This document shows, in pieces, positions 25,323 through 33,588 of a DNA stretch of 64,000 nucleotides. Each line of letters begins with the position of its first letter. Position 1 is the stretch's first letter. The translations under genes were made by a program, and so were the position numbers. Source of the DNA: Flavobacterium sp. J27 (lineage in GTDB: Bacteria; Bacteroidota; Bacteroidia; Flavobacteriales; Flavobacteriaceae); NCBI RefSeq assembly GCF_004303025.1, contig NZ_PJQW01000003.1, positions 310,001-374,000 on the forward strand. Reading direction: 5' to 3'. Below the pieces are notes generated by a model. It ran no database searches. It was not told the origin of the DNA and saw only the letters and a program-made list of their open reading frames with translations.

Positions 25323-26429
25323 GTGAAAATTATATTTAATACAGATCAAATATATTTACACGGGGGAATCGAAAAAGTAATGACCACAAAAGTCAATTAT
25401 TTTGCCCAATTGCCTAACGTGGAAGTTTATATTGTAACCACAGAACAAAAGGGAAATACGTCCTGCTATCCGTTAGATGCGAGAGTACAATTGATTGATT
25501 TGAATATTAATTATAATCGATCTTTGTCTTATTTCTCAAAAGAAAATATAAAGAAAGCTATATCGCATTTTAAGAAGCAAAAAGCACTTTTTAAAGAATT
25601 ACAACCAGATGTAGTTATATCTCCAAATTTTAATTTTGATCATTATTGGTTGCCTTTTTTTAAAAGTATTAAAAAAACTATAAAAGAACGCCATAGTTCA
25701 AGATATTTTGAAGCCGAGCAATATAAATCGGCAACATTTATGAGAAAATTAATATTTATGTTCAATAATTGGATTGATAGTAAATACAGTCATATAGTAG
25801 TGCTAAATAAAGATGAAGCTCAATATGTAAAAACAAACAATGCAGTTGTAATTCCAAATCCAATAGATGAGGTGCCTTTTAAAGCAGATCCAAGTAGGAA
25901 ACAAGTAATAGCTGCTGGGAGAATTGCTCCTATAAAAGGCTTTGAACAATTAATCATGGCTTGGAAAATTATTAATAAAGAATTTCCAGATTGGATGTTG
26001 CATATTTATGGAACAGATTATTTAAACACAAAGAAAAGTTTAGAAGAACAAATCGTTGAATTAGGATTAAGTAATGTTGTAGAAATAAATGAAAGTGTAG
26101 ATAATATTCCAAAAATCATGCAACAGTATAGTATTTATGCCTTAACGTCTAAAACAGAATGTTTTCCAACGGTTTTATTAGAGAGTTTGGCAGTAGGATT
26201 GCCTATTGTATCATATGATTGTCCTAATGGACCAAGACATATTATTACGACTAATGTTGATGGAATTTTAGTTGAAAATCAAAATTATGAAGAATTTGCA
26301 AAAGCATTAAAAAAAATGATTAACGACATAGACCTACGTATGGTGATGAGTGAAAATGGAATTAAAAATGGACAGAGATTTAAAACAGAGAATATAATGA
26401 AAAGTTGGATAAGTTTATTAAAACTGTAA
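25323..26429 (+). CDS. glycosyltransferase family 4
   Basis: 368 residues starting with GTG directly after the upstream stop (TAA, then GTG AAA ATT); no ATG is close, and GTG places LHGGIEKVMTTKVNYF at the usual distance. Donor-site motifs are VIAAGRIAPIKGFEQLIMAW and TECFPTVLLESLAVGLP with DCPNGPRHII. Paralogue of the upstream GT4. A cytoplasmic transferase for repeat-unit assembly; specificity unknown. Confidence 0.88.
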   Translation: MKIIFNTDQIYLHGGIEKVMTTKVNYFAQLPNVEVYIVTTEQKGNTSCYPLDARVQLIDLNINYNRSLSYFSKENIKKAISHFKKQKALFKELQPDVVISPNFNFDHYWLPFFKSIKKTIKERHSSRYFEAEQYKSATFMRKLIFMFNNWIDSKYSHIVVLNKDEAQYVKTNNAVVIPNPIDEVPFKADPSRKQVIAAGRIAPIKGFEQLIMAWKIINKEFPDWMLHIYGTDYLNTKKSLEEQIVELGLSNVVEINESVDNIPKIMQQYSIYALTSKTECFPTVLLESLAVGLPIVSYDCPNGPRHIITTNVDGILVENQNYEEFAKALKKMINDIDLRMVMSENGIKNGQRFKTENIMKSWISLLKL

Positions 26430-26437
26430 TTGCATAA

Positions 26438-27538
26438 ATGAATAAATTAGTACCAGTAGAACTGTATGCATATGGCTATCATTACATACTATTATTTTTG
26501 GTAATACTTACCGCTTTGCATTTATATGCGAGGCCAATAGATGATGAGTTAAATAAAAAATATAATTTCATTGTTTTGCCTCTTTTATTTTTTCTGATTT
26601 TTCTATATATGGGTACTCGTCCAGTAAGTTTTTGGTTTGGAGACATGGGAGTATATGCGGCGAATTATGATGATTTTAGGAGAGGGGAATTGCCTAAGCT
26701 AGATGGTGATATATTATTTTATGGTTTTATGAAATTTTGCTCCACCATTATGGAAAAAGAATTTTTTTTCTTAATTATTGCTTTTTTTTACACGTATCCT
26801 ATTTATTTGATAAGTAAAAAATGGGGTAAAGAAAATGCGTTGTACTTATTTTTGATGTTGATTGGTGCTTTTTCATTTTGGGCCTATGGAACTAATGGAC
26901 TACGTAATGGTTTGGCTACTTCTATTTTCCTATTCGCTATAAGTAAAAAAAGTTTGAAATATCAGTTGCTATGGATGATTTTTGCAATATTAATACATAA
27001 GTCTACGATATTAATAGTTGTGTTTTATCTAATAGCTTTTAAGTTTAATGATACAAAAAAAATAATTTATTTGTGGTTTATATCTATACTTTTATCGCTT
27101 GCTGTTGGTAGTGTTCTGGAAAATTTTTTATTATCTATTGGTGTTATGGGAGACGATAAAATTACAGCTTATTTAAATAATATAGATCAATATGCCAATG
27201 AGTTTAGTAAAACAGGTTTTCGATTGGATTTTCTTATTTATAGTGCAACAGGCGTATTGGCGGGTTGGTACTATAAAATTAAAAAAGGATTTAACAATCA
27301 ATTTTACAATATTGTTTATGCTTTTTATGTTATAGCGAATAGTTTTTGGGTAATAGTAATTCGGGCTGCATATTCTAATCGATTTGCTTATTTGTCATGG
27401 TTCATTTTGTCGGTTATCATTTTTTACCCATTAGTGCATGAAAGTATGATAAAAAATGAGAAAAATAAATTGCTTTTGGCAAATATTATGATTCTCTATT
27501 TTGCCTTTACTTTTTTAATGAATGTAATACTAAATTAA
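26438..27538 (+). CDS. EpsG family polysaccharide polymerase-like membrane protein
   Basis: 366 residues with about ten membrane segments. The EpsG family marks are MGTRPVSFWFGDMGVYAANY after the first helices, the central AYGTNGLRNGLATSIFLFAI and a following short HKST-type motif (IHKSTILIVVFYL). EpsG proteins are Wzy-type polymerase candidates in Bacteroidota and Firmicutes polysaccharide clusters. This is the likely polymerase of the Wzx-dependent glycan; a second, differently built Wzy/ligase is at 57170. It sits among glycosyltransferases with 8-10 bp spacing. Confidence 0.85.
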   Translation: MNKLVPVELYAYGYHYILLFLVILTALHLYARPIDDELNKKYNFIVLPLLFFLIFLYMGTRPVSFWFGDMGVYAANYDDFRRGELPKLDGDILFYGFMKFCSTIMEKEFFFLIIAFFYTYPIYLISKKWGKENALYLFLMLIGAFSFWAYGTNGLRNGLATSIFLFAISKKSLKYQLLWMIFAILIHKSTILIVVFYLIAFKFNDTKKIIYLWFISILLSLAVGSVLENFLLSIGVMGDDKITAYLNNIDQYANEFSKTGFRLDFLIYSATGVLAGWYYKIKKGFNNQFYNIVYAFYVIANSFWVIVIRAAYSNRFAYLSWFILSVIIFYPLVHESMIKNEKNKLLLANIMILYFAFTFLMNVILN

Positions 27539-27548
27539 ATTATTAGTA

Positions 27549-28436
27549 ATGAAAAAATTAACCGTTTTTACCCCAACATACAACCGAGCTTACTTATTGC
27601 CTCAACTTTATGAAAGTTTATGTAGACAAACGAATCAAGATTTTATATGGTTGATAATAGATGATGGATCAACTGATAATACAAAAGAAATAGTAAAAGA
27701 TTGGCAATTAGAAAATCAAATCACTATTGTCTATCAATTTCAAGAAAATCAAGGAATGCATGGTGCTCATAATACGGCCTATCAGACTATCACAACAGCA
27801 TATAATGTATGTATTGATTCAGATGATTATATGCCAGATAATGCAGTAGCAATTATACTTGAAGAAATAGATGGCTTAAACCCTAAATTGGCAGGAATTC
27901 TTGGTCTTGATGCAGCAAAATCAACACATAAAATTATTGGCACAAATATTCCCGAAAACTTAAAAGAAGTAAAATTAAATGAATTGTATAGTCTTCATGG
28001 AGTAAAAGGGGATAAAAAAATAGTTTTAAAAACAGATGTTGTAAAAAAATATCCAGCTTATCCAATCTTTATTGGAGAACGGTTTGTTCCCCTTGATTAT
28101 TTATACCTATTAATTGATCAAGATTATTATTTAAAACCTGTAAATAAAGTACTTTGTATTGTAGAATATCAACTAGATGGCTCAACAAAAAATATATTAT
28201 ATCAATATAGAAGACATCCTAATGGCTTTGCTTTTTCAAGAATAAGTAGAATAAACTTAGGTAAAACTTTTAAAGAACGATTTAAAAATGCAATTCATTT
28301 GATTTCATCTGCTTGGTTTTCAAAAAAAATAGATTGGTTGTTTAAATCTCATCGAACACACTTGGTTTTATTGGCTCTTCCATTTGGAATAGTATTAAAT
28401 TTATATATTCGATTAAAAACGAGAGACTTTAAATGA
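27549..28436 (+). CDS. glycosyltransferase family 2
   Basis: 295 residues. GT-A start KLTVFTPTYNRAYLLPQLYE, LIIDDGSTDNTKEIV and the metal site CIDSDDYMPDNAV; the central part (YPIFIGERFVPLDYLYLLID) is typical of a Bacteroidota GT2 subgroup often found in O-antigen and capsule loci. The C-terminal ~50 residues contain a hydrophobic, basic segment that may lie on the membrane. Specificity unknown. ATGA overlap with the next gene. Confidence 0.88.
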   Translation: MKKLTVFTPTYNRAYLLPQLYESLCRQTNQDFIWLIIDDGSTDNTKEIVKDWQLENQITIVYQFQENQGMHGAHNTAYQTITTAYNVCIDSDDYMPDNAVAIILEEIDGLNPKLAGILGLDAAKSTHKIIGTNIPENLKEVKLNELYSLHGVKGDKKIVLKTDVVKKYPAYPIFIGERFVPLDYLYLLIDQDYYLKPVNKVLCIVEYQLDGSTKNILYQYRRHPNGFAFSRISRINLGKTFKERFKNAIHLISSAWFSKKIDWLFKSHRTHLVLLALPFGIVLNLYIRLKTRDFK

Positions 28437-29539
28437 AAATTCTTCAAATTATAAATTCATTGGCTACAGGAGGTGCAGAAAAATTAATTTTAGATACAAT
28501 CCCTCTATATGTTCAACAAGGTATTCAAGTTGATGTTTTGTTACTTTGGGATAACGATTGTATGTTTACCAATGAATTACAAAAGCTAAATTGCTCCAAA
28601 ATTTACATTTTAAAAAAATCATCAAATTATAAAGATATTTATCAGTTATCTCATGTTTTTAAAATTGCTAAAATTTTAAAAAATTATGATTTGGCACATG
28701 TTCATTTATTTCCTGCACAATACTTTGTGGTTTTTGCTAATATTTTGAACGGAAATAGCTGTAAACTTCTTTTTACAGAACATAACACTACTAATAAAAG
28801 AATTCAAAGTAAATTTTTTAAACCTATTGAAAGATTTATCTATAAGCGCTATGCTAAACTCATCTGTATTTCTGATGAAATTAAAGGTATCTACTCAGAG
28901 TATTTAAAGAATCAAAAAGAAAAATTAATTGTAATTCAAAACGGTGTATCTATTGAAACTATAATCAATGCAAAACCTTACGATAAAGTTGTTTTGAATA
29001 CTAATTGTGTTAAAAGTGATGTTTTTTTACTTCAAGTGGCCGCTTTTAGACCACAAAAAGACCAAATAACACTTATAAAATCCATGAAATACCTACCTCA
29101 TAATTATAAGTTGTTTTTAGTAGGCGATGGGGTAAATAAAAAGATGTGTGAGGATTATGTGATCCATGAGAATTTAAATAATAAGGTTTATTTTTTAGGT
29201 CAACGTGCCGATATTCCTAGATTATTAAAATCGGTTGATATTGTAGTTTTATCGAGTCATTATGAAGGCCTATCTTTATCTTCTATCGAAGGGATGTCTT
29301 CGGGAGTACCTTTCGTAGCTTCAGAGGTTCCAGGTTTAAAAGAAATAGTTGAGCATCATGGCGTTTTATTCAAAGAAGGTGACGAACAAGATTTAGCGGA
29401 TAAAATAAATCAGTTAATGCTTGATAAAACCTATTATTTAAAAATGGCTACTTCTTGTCTTGAGAGAGCCAAACAATTTGATATAAAGAATATGATAGCA
29501 AAGCACATTGCTCTATATAAGAAAATTTATGAAGCCTAA
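28433..29539 (+). CDS. glycosyltransferase family 4
   Basis: 368 residues. N-terminal SLATGGAEKLILDTI, middle LLQVAAFRPQKDQITLIKSM, and the E-x7-E site in HYEGLSLSSIEGMSSGVP with SEVPGLKEIV. Classical GT-B retaining transferase; the GGAE start is common in GT4 enzymes adding hexosamines, but specificity cannot be assigned. It overlaps the next gene by 11 bp. Confidence 0.88.
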   Translation: MKILQIINSLATGGAEKLILDTIPLYVQQGIQVDVLLLWDNDCMFTNELQKLNCSKIYILKKSSNYKDIYQLSHVFKIAKILKNYDLAHVHLFPAQYFVVFANILNGNSCKLLFTEHNTTNKRIQSKFFKPIERFIYKRYAKLICISDEIKGIYSEYLKNQKEKLIVIQNGVSIETIINAKPYDKVVLNTNCVKSDVFLLQVAAFRPQKDQITLIKSMKYLPHNYKLFLVGDGVNKKMCEDYVIHENLNNKVYFLGQRADIPRLLKSVDIVVLSSHYEGLSLSSIEGMSSGVPFVASEVPGLKEIVEHHGVLFKEGDEQDLADKINQLMLDKTYYLKMATSCLERAKQFDIKNMIAKHIALYKKIYEA

Positions 29540-30674
29540 AATTATTCGAATTGCAACAGTAGCGATGTCTTTGAATCTTTTATTAAGAGGACAGCTGAAG
29601 TTTTTAAATCAATTTTTTGATATAAAAGCGGTTTCAGGATATGATACTGATCTTGAAATGGTAAAAAAAAGAGAAGGAGTTCAAATTATTGATTTGAAAA
29701 TGGAACGTAAAATAGCTCCAGTTAAAGATAGTATCGCTTTGATAAAATTATATTTTTTATTCAAAAGTGAAAAACCAACAGTAGTACATTCGATAACTCC
29801 TAAAGCAGGTCTGTTAAGTATGATAGCCGCTAAATATGCTGGTGTGCCCATTCGAATGCATACTTTTACCGGACTTATATTTCCTAGTAAAAAAGGATTT
29901 ATGAAAAAAATATTAATACTCATGGATAAAATACTCTGTTTTCATGCCACTCATATTTATCCAGAAGGGAAGGGAGTACAACAGGATTTGTTGTCTTATA
30001 AAATAACCCATAAGCCATTAAAAATATTAGCTAACGGAAACGTCAATGGTGTTGATTTGGATTATTTTAATCCGAATGACATATCAGAAGATGTAAAAAA
30101 TGAATTGTCAAAAAAATTAGGTATCAATAAGAATGATTTTGTCTTTTTGTTTGTTGGCCGTTTGGTAAAAGATAAAGGAATTAATGAATTAGTTACTGCA
30201 TTTACAAAAATTCAAGATGAAAATGTAAAACTAGTATTAGTAGGTCCCTTTGAACAAGATTTAGATCCTCTGTCACCAGAAGTTTATTTTGAGATTAAGA
30301 ATAATAAAAACATTATATCGGTAGGTTTTCAAACAGATGTGCGTCCTTACATGGCCATCAGTCAGGCCTTGGTTTTTCCATCTTATAGAGAAGGTTTTCC
30401 AAATGTGGTTTTACAAGCAGGAGCCATGGAATTACCAGCGATTGTTTCGGATATTAATGGCAGTAATGAAATTATTACTCATAATAAAAATGGGATTATT
30501 ATTCCCGTTAAAAATTCTGATGCTATCTTTGCAAGTATGATTGCCATAAGAGATAGAAAATTGTATCCATTTTTAAAAAGTAATTCTCGAGAAAGAATTG
30601 TATCCGCATTTAATCAAAACGTAGTTTGGCAATCCTTACTTAATGAATATAACAGTCTGATTGATAATGTATAA
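29529..30674 (+). CDS. glycosyltransferase family 4 (PglA/CapM-like)
   Basis: 381 residues from ATG 29529, inside the end of the upstream gene; an in-frame TTG 21 bp earlier is less likely. Motifs: SLNLLLRGQLKFLNQFF, HSITPKAGLLSMIAAKYAGV, FLFVGRLVKDKGINELVTAF and YREGFPNVVLQAGAMELP. This type usually stands next to a PglC-like initiating transferase and adds the second sugar to undecaprenyl-PP-linked diNAcBac or FucNAc. The PglC-like gene does follow, overlapping by 8 bp. Role by context is good; the exact sugar is inferred. Confidence 0.85.
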   Translation: MKPKIIRIATVAMSLNLLLRGQLKFLNQFFDIKAVSGYDTDLEMVKKREGVQIIDLKMERKIAPVKDSIALIKLYFLFKSEKPTVVHSITPKAGLLSMIAAKYAGVPIRMHTFTGLIFPSKKGFMKKILILMDKILCFHATHIYPEGKGVQQDLLSYKITHKPLKILANGNVNGVDLDYFNPNDISEDVKNELSKKLGINKNDFVFLFVGRLVKDKGINELVTAFTKIQDENVKLVLVGPFEQDLDPLSPEVYFEIKNNKNIISVGFQTDVRPYMAISQALVFPSYREGFPNVVLQAGAMELPAIVSDINGSNEIITHNKNGIIIPVKNSDAIFASMIAIRDRKLYPFLKSNSRERIVSAFNQNVVWQSLLNEYNSLIDNV

Positions 30675-31272
30675 GCTTTTTTTAAAAAGAGTACTAGATT
30701 TTTCTCTATCTTTAATTGGATTCATTTTATTGTTTCCCATATTTATTATTATTGTTCTTTGTTTAACTATTGCTAATAATGGAAAACCTTTTTTTATACA
30801 AAAAAGACCTGGTTATAAAGGAGTTATTTTTAATATCATTAAATTTAAAACTATGAATGATAAAAAAGATAAAGCAGGTAATTTGTTACCCGATGGAGCG
30901 CGTTTAACTAGAGTAGGAAAGTTTATTAGAAAAACATCTTTAGATGAAATTCCCCAATTACTTAATGTAATTAAAGGAGATATGAGTCTCATTGGACCAC
31001 GACCACTTTTAACAGCATATTTACCATTGTACAATGATTTTCAAAAGCAGAGACATTTAGTGCGACCAGGCATAACAGGTTGGGCACAAATAAATGGAAG
31101 AAATGCTATAAGTTGGAATCAAAAATTTGAGTACGACGTATGGTATGTTAAAAATTATAACTTTTTTTTAGATTTAAAAATATTATTTTTAACCTTCAAA
31201 AAGGTGTTTGTAAGAGAAGGGATTTCTCAGGATGGGGAAGCAACAATGGAAGTTTTTAAAGGTAATTCTTAA
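30667..31272 (+). CDS. initiating sugar-1-phosphate transferase, PglC-like
   Basis: 201 residues from ATG 30667. One N-terminal membrane hairpin (~10-35), then the bacterial sugar transferase domain: IIKFKTMND, RVGKFIRKTSLDEIPQLLNV, IKGDMSLIGPRPLL and the LVRPGITGWAQINGRN block. Monotopic enzymes of this type move a phospho-sugar (often diNAcBac) from UDP to undecaprenyl phosphate on the cytoplasmic face, starting each repeat unit. PglD-, PglE- and PglF-like genes downstream support a bacillosamine-type substrate. Confidence 0.9.
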   Translation: MYKLFLKRVLDFSLSLIGFILLFPIFIIIVLCLTIANNGKPFFIQKRPGYKGVIFNIIKFKTMNDKKDKAGNLLPDGARLTRVGKFIRKTSLDEIPQLLNVIKGDMSLIGPRPLLTAYLPLYNDFQKQRHLVRPGITGWAQINGRNAISWNQKFEYDVWYVKNYNFFLDLKILFLTFKKVFVREGISQDGEATMEVFKGNS

Positions 31273-31275
31273 GAA

Positions 31276-31893
31276 ATGAAAATAAATCATTATGTTTTTG
31301 GGGCGAGTGGACATGCAAAAGTAGTGTTGGATATTTTAATTTTTAACCAAATCAATGTTACTGCAATAGTTGATGATGATCCAAAATTTGAAACCCTTTT
31401 TGATATACCTGTTATAAAGACTAAAGCTTTTTCAGTTTTTAATCCCTCAAAATTTATTATTGCCATTGGGAATAATGTAGTTAGAAAAGAAATAGTAGCA
31501 AAAAATGCTTTTCATTATTTGAAGGCGATACACAATGATGCGGCAATTTCTTCATTTTCTTCCATAGGAGAAGGTAGTGTTGTAATGGCAAAAGCTGTAA
31601 TAAATGCGGATGCAAAAATTGGTAAACATTGTATTATAAACTCTGGAAGTGTAATTGAACATGATTGTGTATTGTCTGATTATGTACATGTTTCGCCCAA
31701 TGCTTCTCTTGCAGGAAATGTAACTGTTGGAGAAGGAGTACATATAGGAATAGGTGCAAGTGTGATTCAGGGTGTTACTATAGGAAAATGGGCTACAATT
31801 GGAGCTGGAGCAGTAATTATTGCAGATGTTCCTGATTTTGCAGTCGTGGTAGGTAATCCAGGAAAAATAATCAAAAGCAAGTCAAATGAATAA
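31276..31893 (+). CDS. PglD/NeuD-type sugar N- or O-acetyltransferase
   Basis: 205 residues. N-terminal PglD_N Rossmann-like half (HYVFGASGHAKVVLDIL, IVDDDPKFETLFDIPV), then left-handed beta-helix repeats with the catalytic histidine in VIEHDCVLSDYVHVSPNAS and ending IGKWATIGAGAVIIADV. PglD acetylates the C4 amino group of UDP-4-amino-sugar to give UDP-diNAcBac. With PglE- and PglF-like genes 0.5 and 1.7 kb downstream this completes that route. It overlaps the next sugar transferase gene by 8 bp. Confidence 0.87.
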   Translation: MKINHYVFGASGHAKVVLDILIFNQINVTAIVDDDPKFETLFDIPVIKTKAFSVFNPSKFIIAIGNNVVRKEIVAKNAFHYLKAIHNDAAISSFSSIGEGSVVMAKAVINADAKIGKHCIINSGSVIEHDCVLSDYVHVSPNASLAGNVTVGEGVHIGIGASVIQGVTIGKWATIGAGAVIIADVPDFAVVVGNPGKIIKSKSNE

Positions 31894-32437
31894 AAAAAGA
31901 ATTTTTGATTTAGTATTAGCTGTTATGGCGTTATTGCTAGTTTCTTGGGTTCTTTTAATTAGTTTTGTTTTAGCTTCTGTAGATACAAAATCATTTGGAT
32001 TGTTTTTACAAATTAGAATTGGTCAATTTGGTAAGTTATTCCAAATTTTTAAAATTAAAACAATGCATGATGTTACTAAAAAAGTGTCTCCATTTGGGCG
32101 TTTTTTAAGAAAATCCAAAATTGATGAATTACCTCAATTAGTCAATATTATTTTAGGAGATATGAGTTTTGTAGGTCCAAGACCAGATGTTCCAGGGTAT
32201 TATGATTGTTTAGAAGGAGAAAATAGAAAAATATTGGAATTAAAACCGGGTTTAACATCGGAAGCATCTATAAAATATGCCCATGAAGAAGCTATTTTAA
32301 GTAAGCAACAAAACCCTTTATGGTATAATGATACGGTATTATTTCCTGATAAAGTAAAAATGAACTTAGCATACTACTATGAGCGAAGTATTTTAGTAGA
32401 TTTGCGGATTATTATAAAAACAATTTTTAAAGTATGA
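31886..32437 (+). CDS. second short sugar-1-phosphate transferase
   Basis: 183 residues: one N-terminal membrane segment (VLAVMALLLVSWVLLISFVL), then a compact bacterial sugar transferase domain (IFKIKTMHD, PFGRFLRKSKIDELPQLVNI, LGDMSFVGPRPDVPGYYD). Instead of the usual PGITGWAQVNGRN block it has LKPGLTSEASIKYAHEEA, seen in a separate Bacteroidota subgroup. It probably uses a different UDP-sugar from the PglC-like enzyme at 30667. Finding two short initiators within 1.8 kb, with pglD between them, is unusual. Confidence 0.85.
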   Translation: MNKKRIFDLVLAVMALLLVSWVLLISFVLASVDTKSFGLFLQIRIGQFGKLFQIFKIKTMHDVTKKVSPFGRFLRKSKIDELPQLVNIILGDMSFVGPRPDVPGYYDCLEGENRKILELKPGLTSEASIKYAHEEAILSKQQNPLWYNDTVLFPDKVKMNLAYYYERSILVDLRIIIKTIFKV

Positions 32438-33558
32438 ACCTAGAAAAAATATGGCTGTCTTCCCCTCATATGGGTGGTACTGAACAAAAGTTTATTGAAC
32501 AAGCTTTTGAGGAAAATTGGATTGCTCCTTTGGGACCAAATGTGATAGGTTTTGAAGAAGATTTGCAAAATTATTTAGGAGAAAAATCCTATGTTGCTGC
32601 TTTAAGTTCGGGTACAGCCGCGTTACATTTAGGATTAATTCATTTGGGAGTAACTACAGGAGATGAGGTTATTTGTCAGACATTTACTTTTTCAGCATCT
32701 GCGAATCCAATAGTCTACTTAGGCGCTAAGCCAATATTTGTTGATAGTGAAGCCGAAACTTGGAATATTTGTCCAGATGCTTTAGAGCAAGCTATTATCT
32801 CCAGAATTGAAAACGGTAAAAAGCCGAAAGCGATTATAGCGGTTCATTTATATGGTATGCCTTTTAAAGTAGAAGCTATAGTCGCCATTAGTCAGAAATA
32901 TGGAATACCTATTTTAGAAGATAGTGCTGAAGCATTAGGAAGTACTTACAAAGGGCAAAAATGTGGCACTTTTGGTACTTTAGCTGCTTTGTCATTTAAT
33001 GGAAATAAAATTATTACCACTTCTGGAGGAGGTGCTTTGGTTACCAAAGAACAAAAAGATAAGGAAAAAACTATTTTTTTAGCTACTCAAGCTAGAGATA
33101 ATGCGCCTCATTACCAGCATTCTCATATAGGTTATAATTATAGATTGAGTAACATTTGTGCAGGAATTGGACGAGGTCAAATGGAAATCTTAGAAAGCCA
33201 TATTGCTAAAAGACAAGAAATAAATCAATTTTATCAAACTATTTTTAAAGCAATAGATTCGGTTTTTGTTTTTAAAGAACCGAATAGTGATTCTATTTCA
33301 AATCATTGGTTAAGTGCTATTTTACTTCCAAATTATGCAACGAGAGAAGCGTTGCGTTTGGCGTTTGAAAAAGAAAATATAGAAACTAGACCGCTATGGA
33401 AACCTATGCATTTACAACCAGTTTTTAAAGAGTGTCTGTATTTTGGGAATAGCATTGCCGAAGACTTATTTGAAAAAGGACTTTGCTTACCTTCAGGATC
33501 TAATTTAACAACGAGCGATAAAGATAGAATTACCGAGGTTGTAAGACGGTTTTTTTAG
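32434..33558 (+). CDS. PLP-dependent sugar aminotransferase, PglE/DegT type
   Basis: 374 residues. DegT/DnrJ/EryC1/StrS fold: start KIWLSSPHMGGTEQKFIEQA, ALSSGTAALHLGLIHL, ILEDSAEALGSTYKG and the PLP lysine in FNGNKIITTSGGGAL (Lys192), then HYQHSHIGYNYRLSNICAGI. The opening (LSSPHMGG) is typical of PglE and related enzymes that aminate UDP-4-keto-6-deoxy-GlcNAc at C4 using glutamate. The 4-keto substrate would come from the PglF-like enzyme encoded 30 bp downstream. 4-bp overlap with the upstream sugar transferase. Confidence 0.9.
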   Translation: MNLEKIWLSSPHMGGTEQKFIEQAFEENWIAPLGPNVIGFEEDLQNYLGEKSYVAALSSGTAALHLGLIHLGVTTGDEVICQTFTFSASANPIVYLGAKPIFVDSEAETWNICPDALEQAIISRIENGKKPKAIIAVHLYGMPFKVEAIVAISQKYGIPILEDSAEALGSTYKGQKCGTFGTLAALSFNGNKIITTSGGGALVTKEQKDKEKTIFLATQARDNAPHYQHSHIGYNYRLSNICAGIGRGQMEILESHIAKRQEINQFYQTIFKAIDSVFVFKEPNSDSISNHWLSAILLPNYATREALRLAFEKENIETRPLWKPMHLQPVFKECLYFGNSIAEDLFEKGLCLPSGSNLTTSDKDRITEVVRRFF

Positions 33559-33566
33559 TACTTTTG
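33539..33566 (+). promoter_or_regulatory. internal promoter before the PglF-like gene
   Basis: TTG at 33539-33541, 17-bp spacer, TACTTTTG at 33559-33566: a full match to the flavobacterial -33/-7 pattern, 22 bp before the ATG at 33589. The -33 lies within the last codons of the aminotransferase gene. It would let the dehydratase be made independently of the upstream operon. Confidence 0.6.
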
Positions 33567-33588
33567 CAATTAAATGTGGTAAGAAAAA

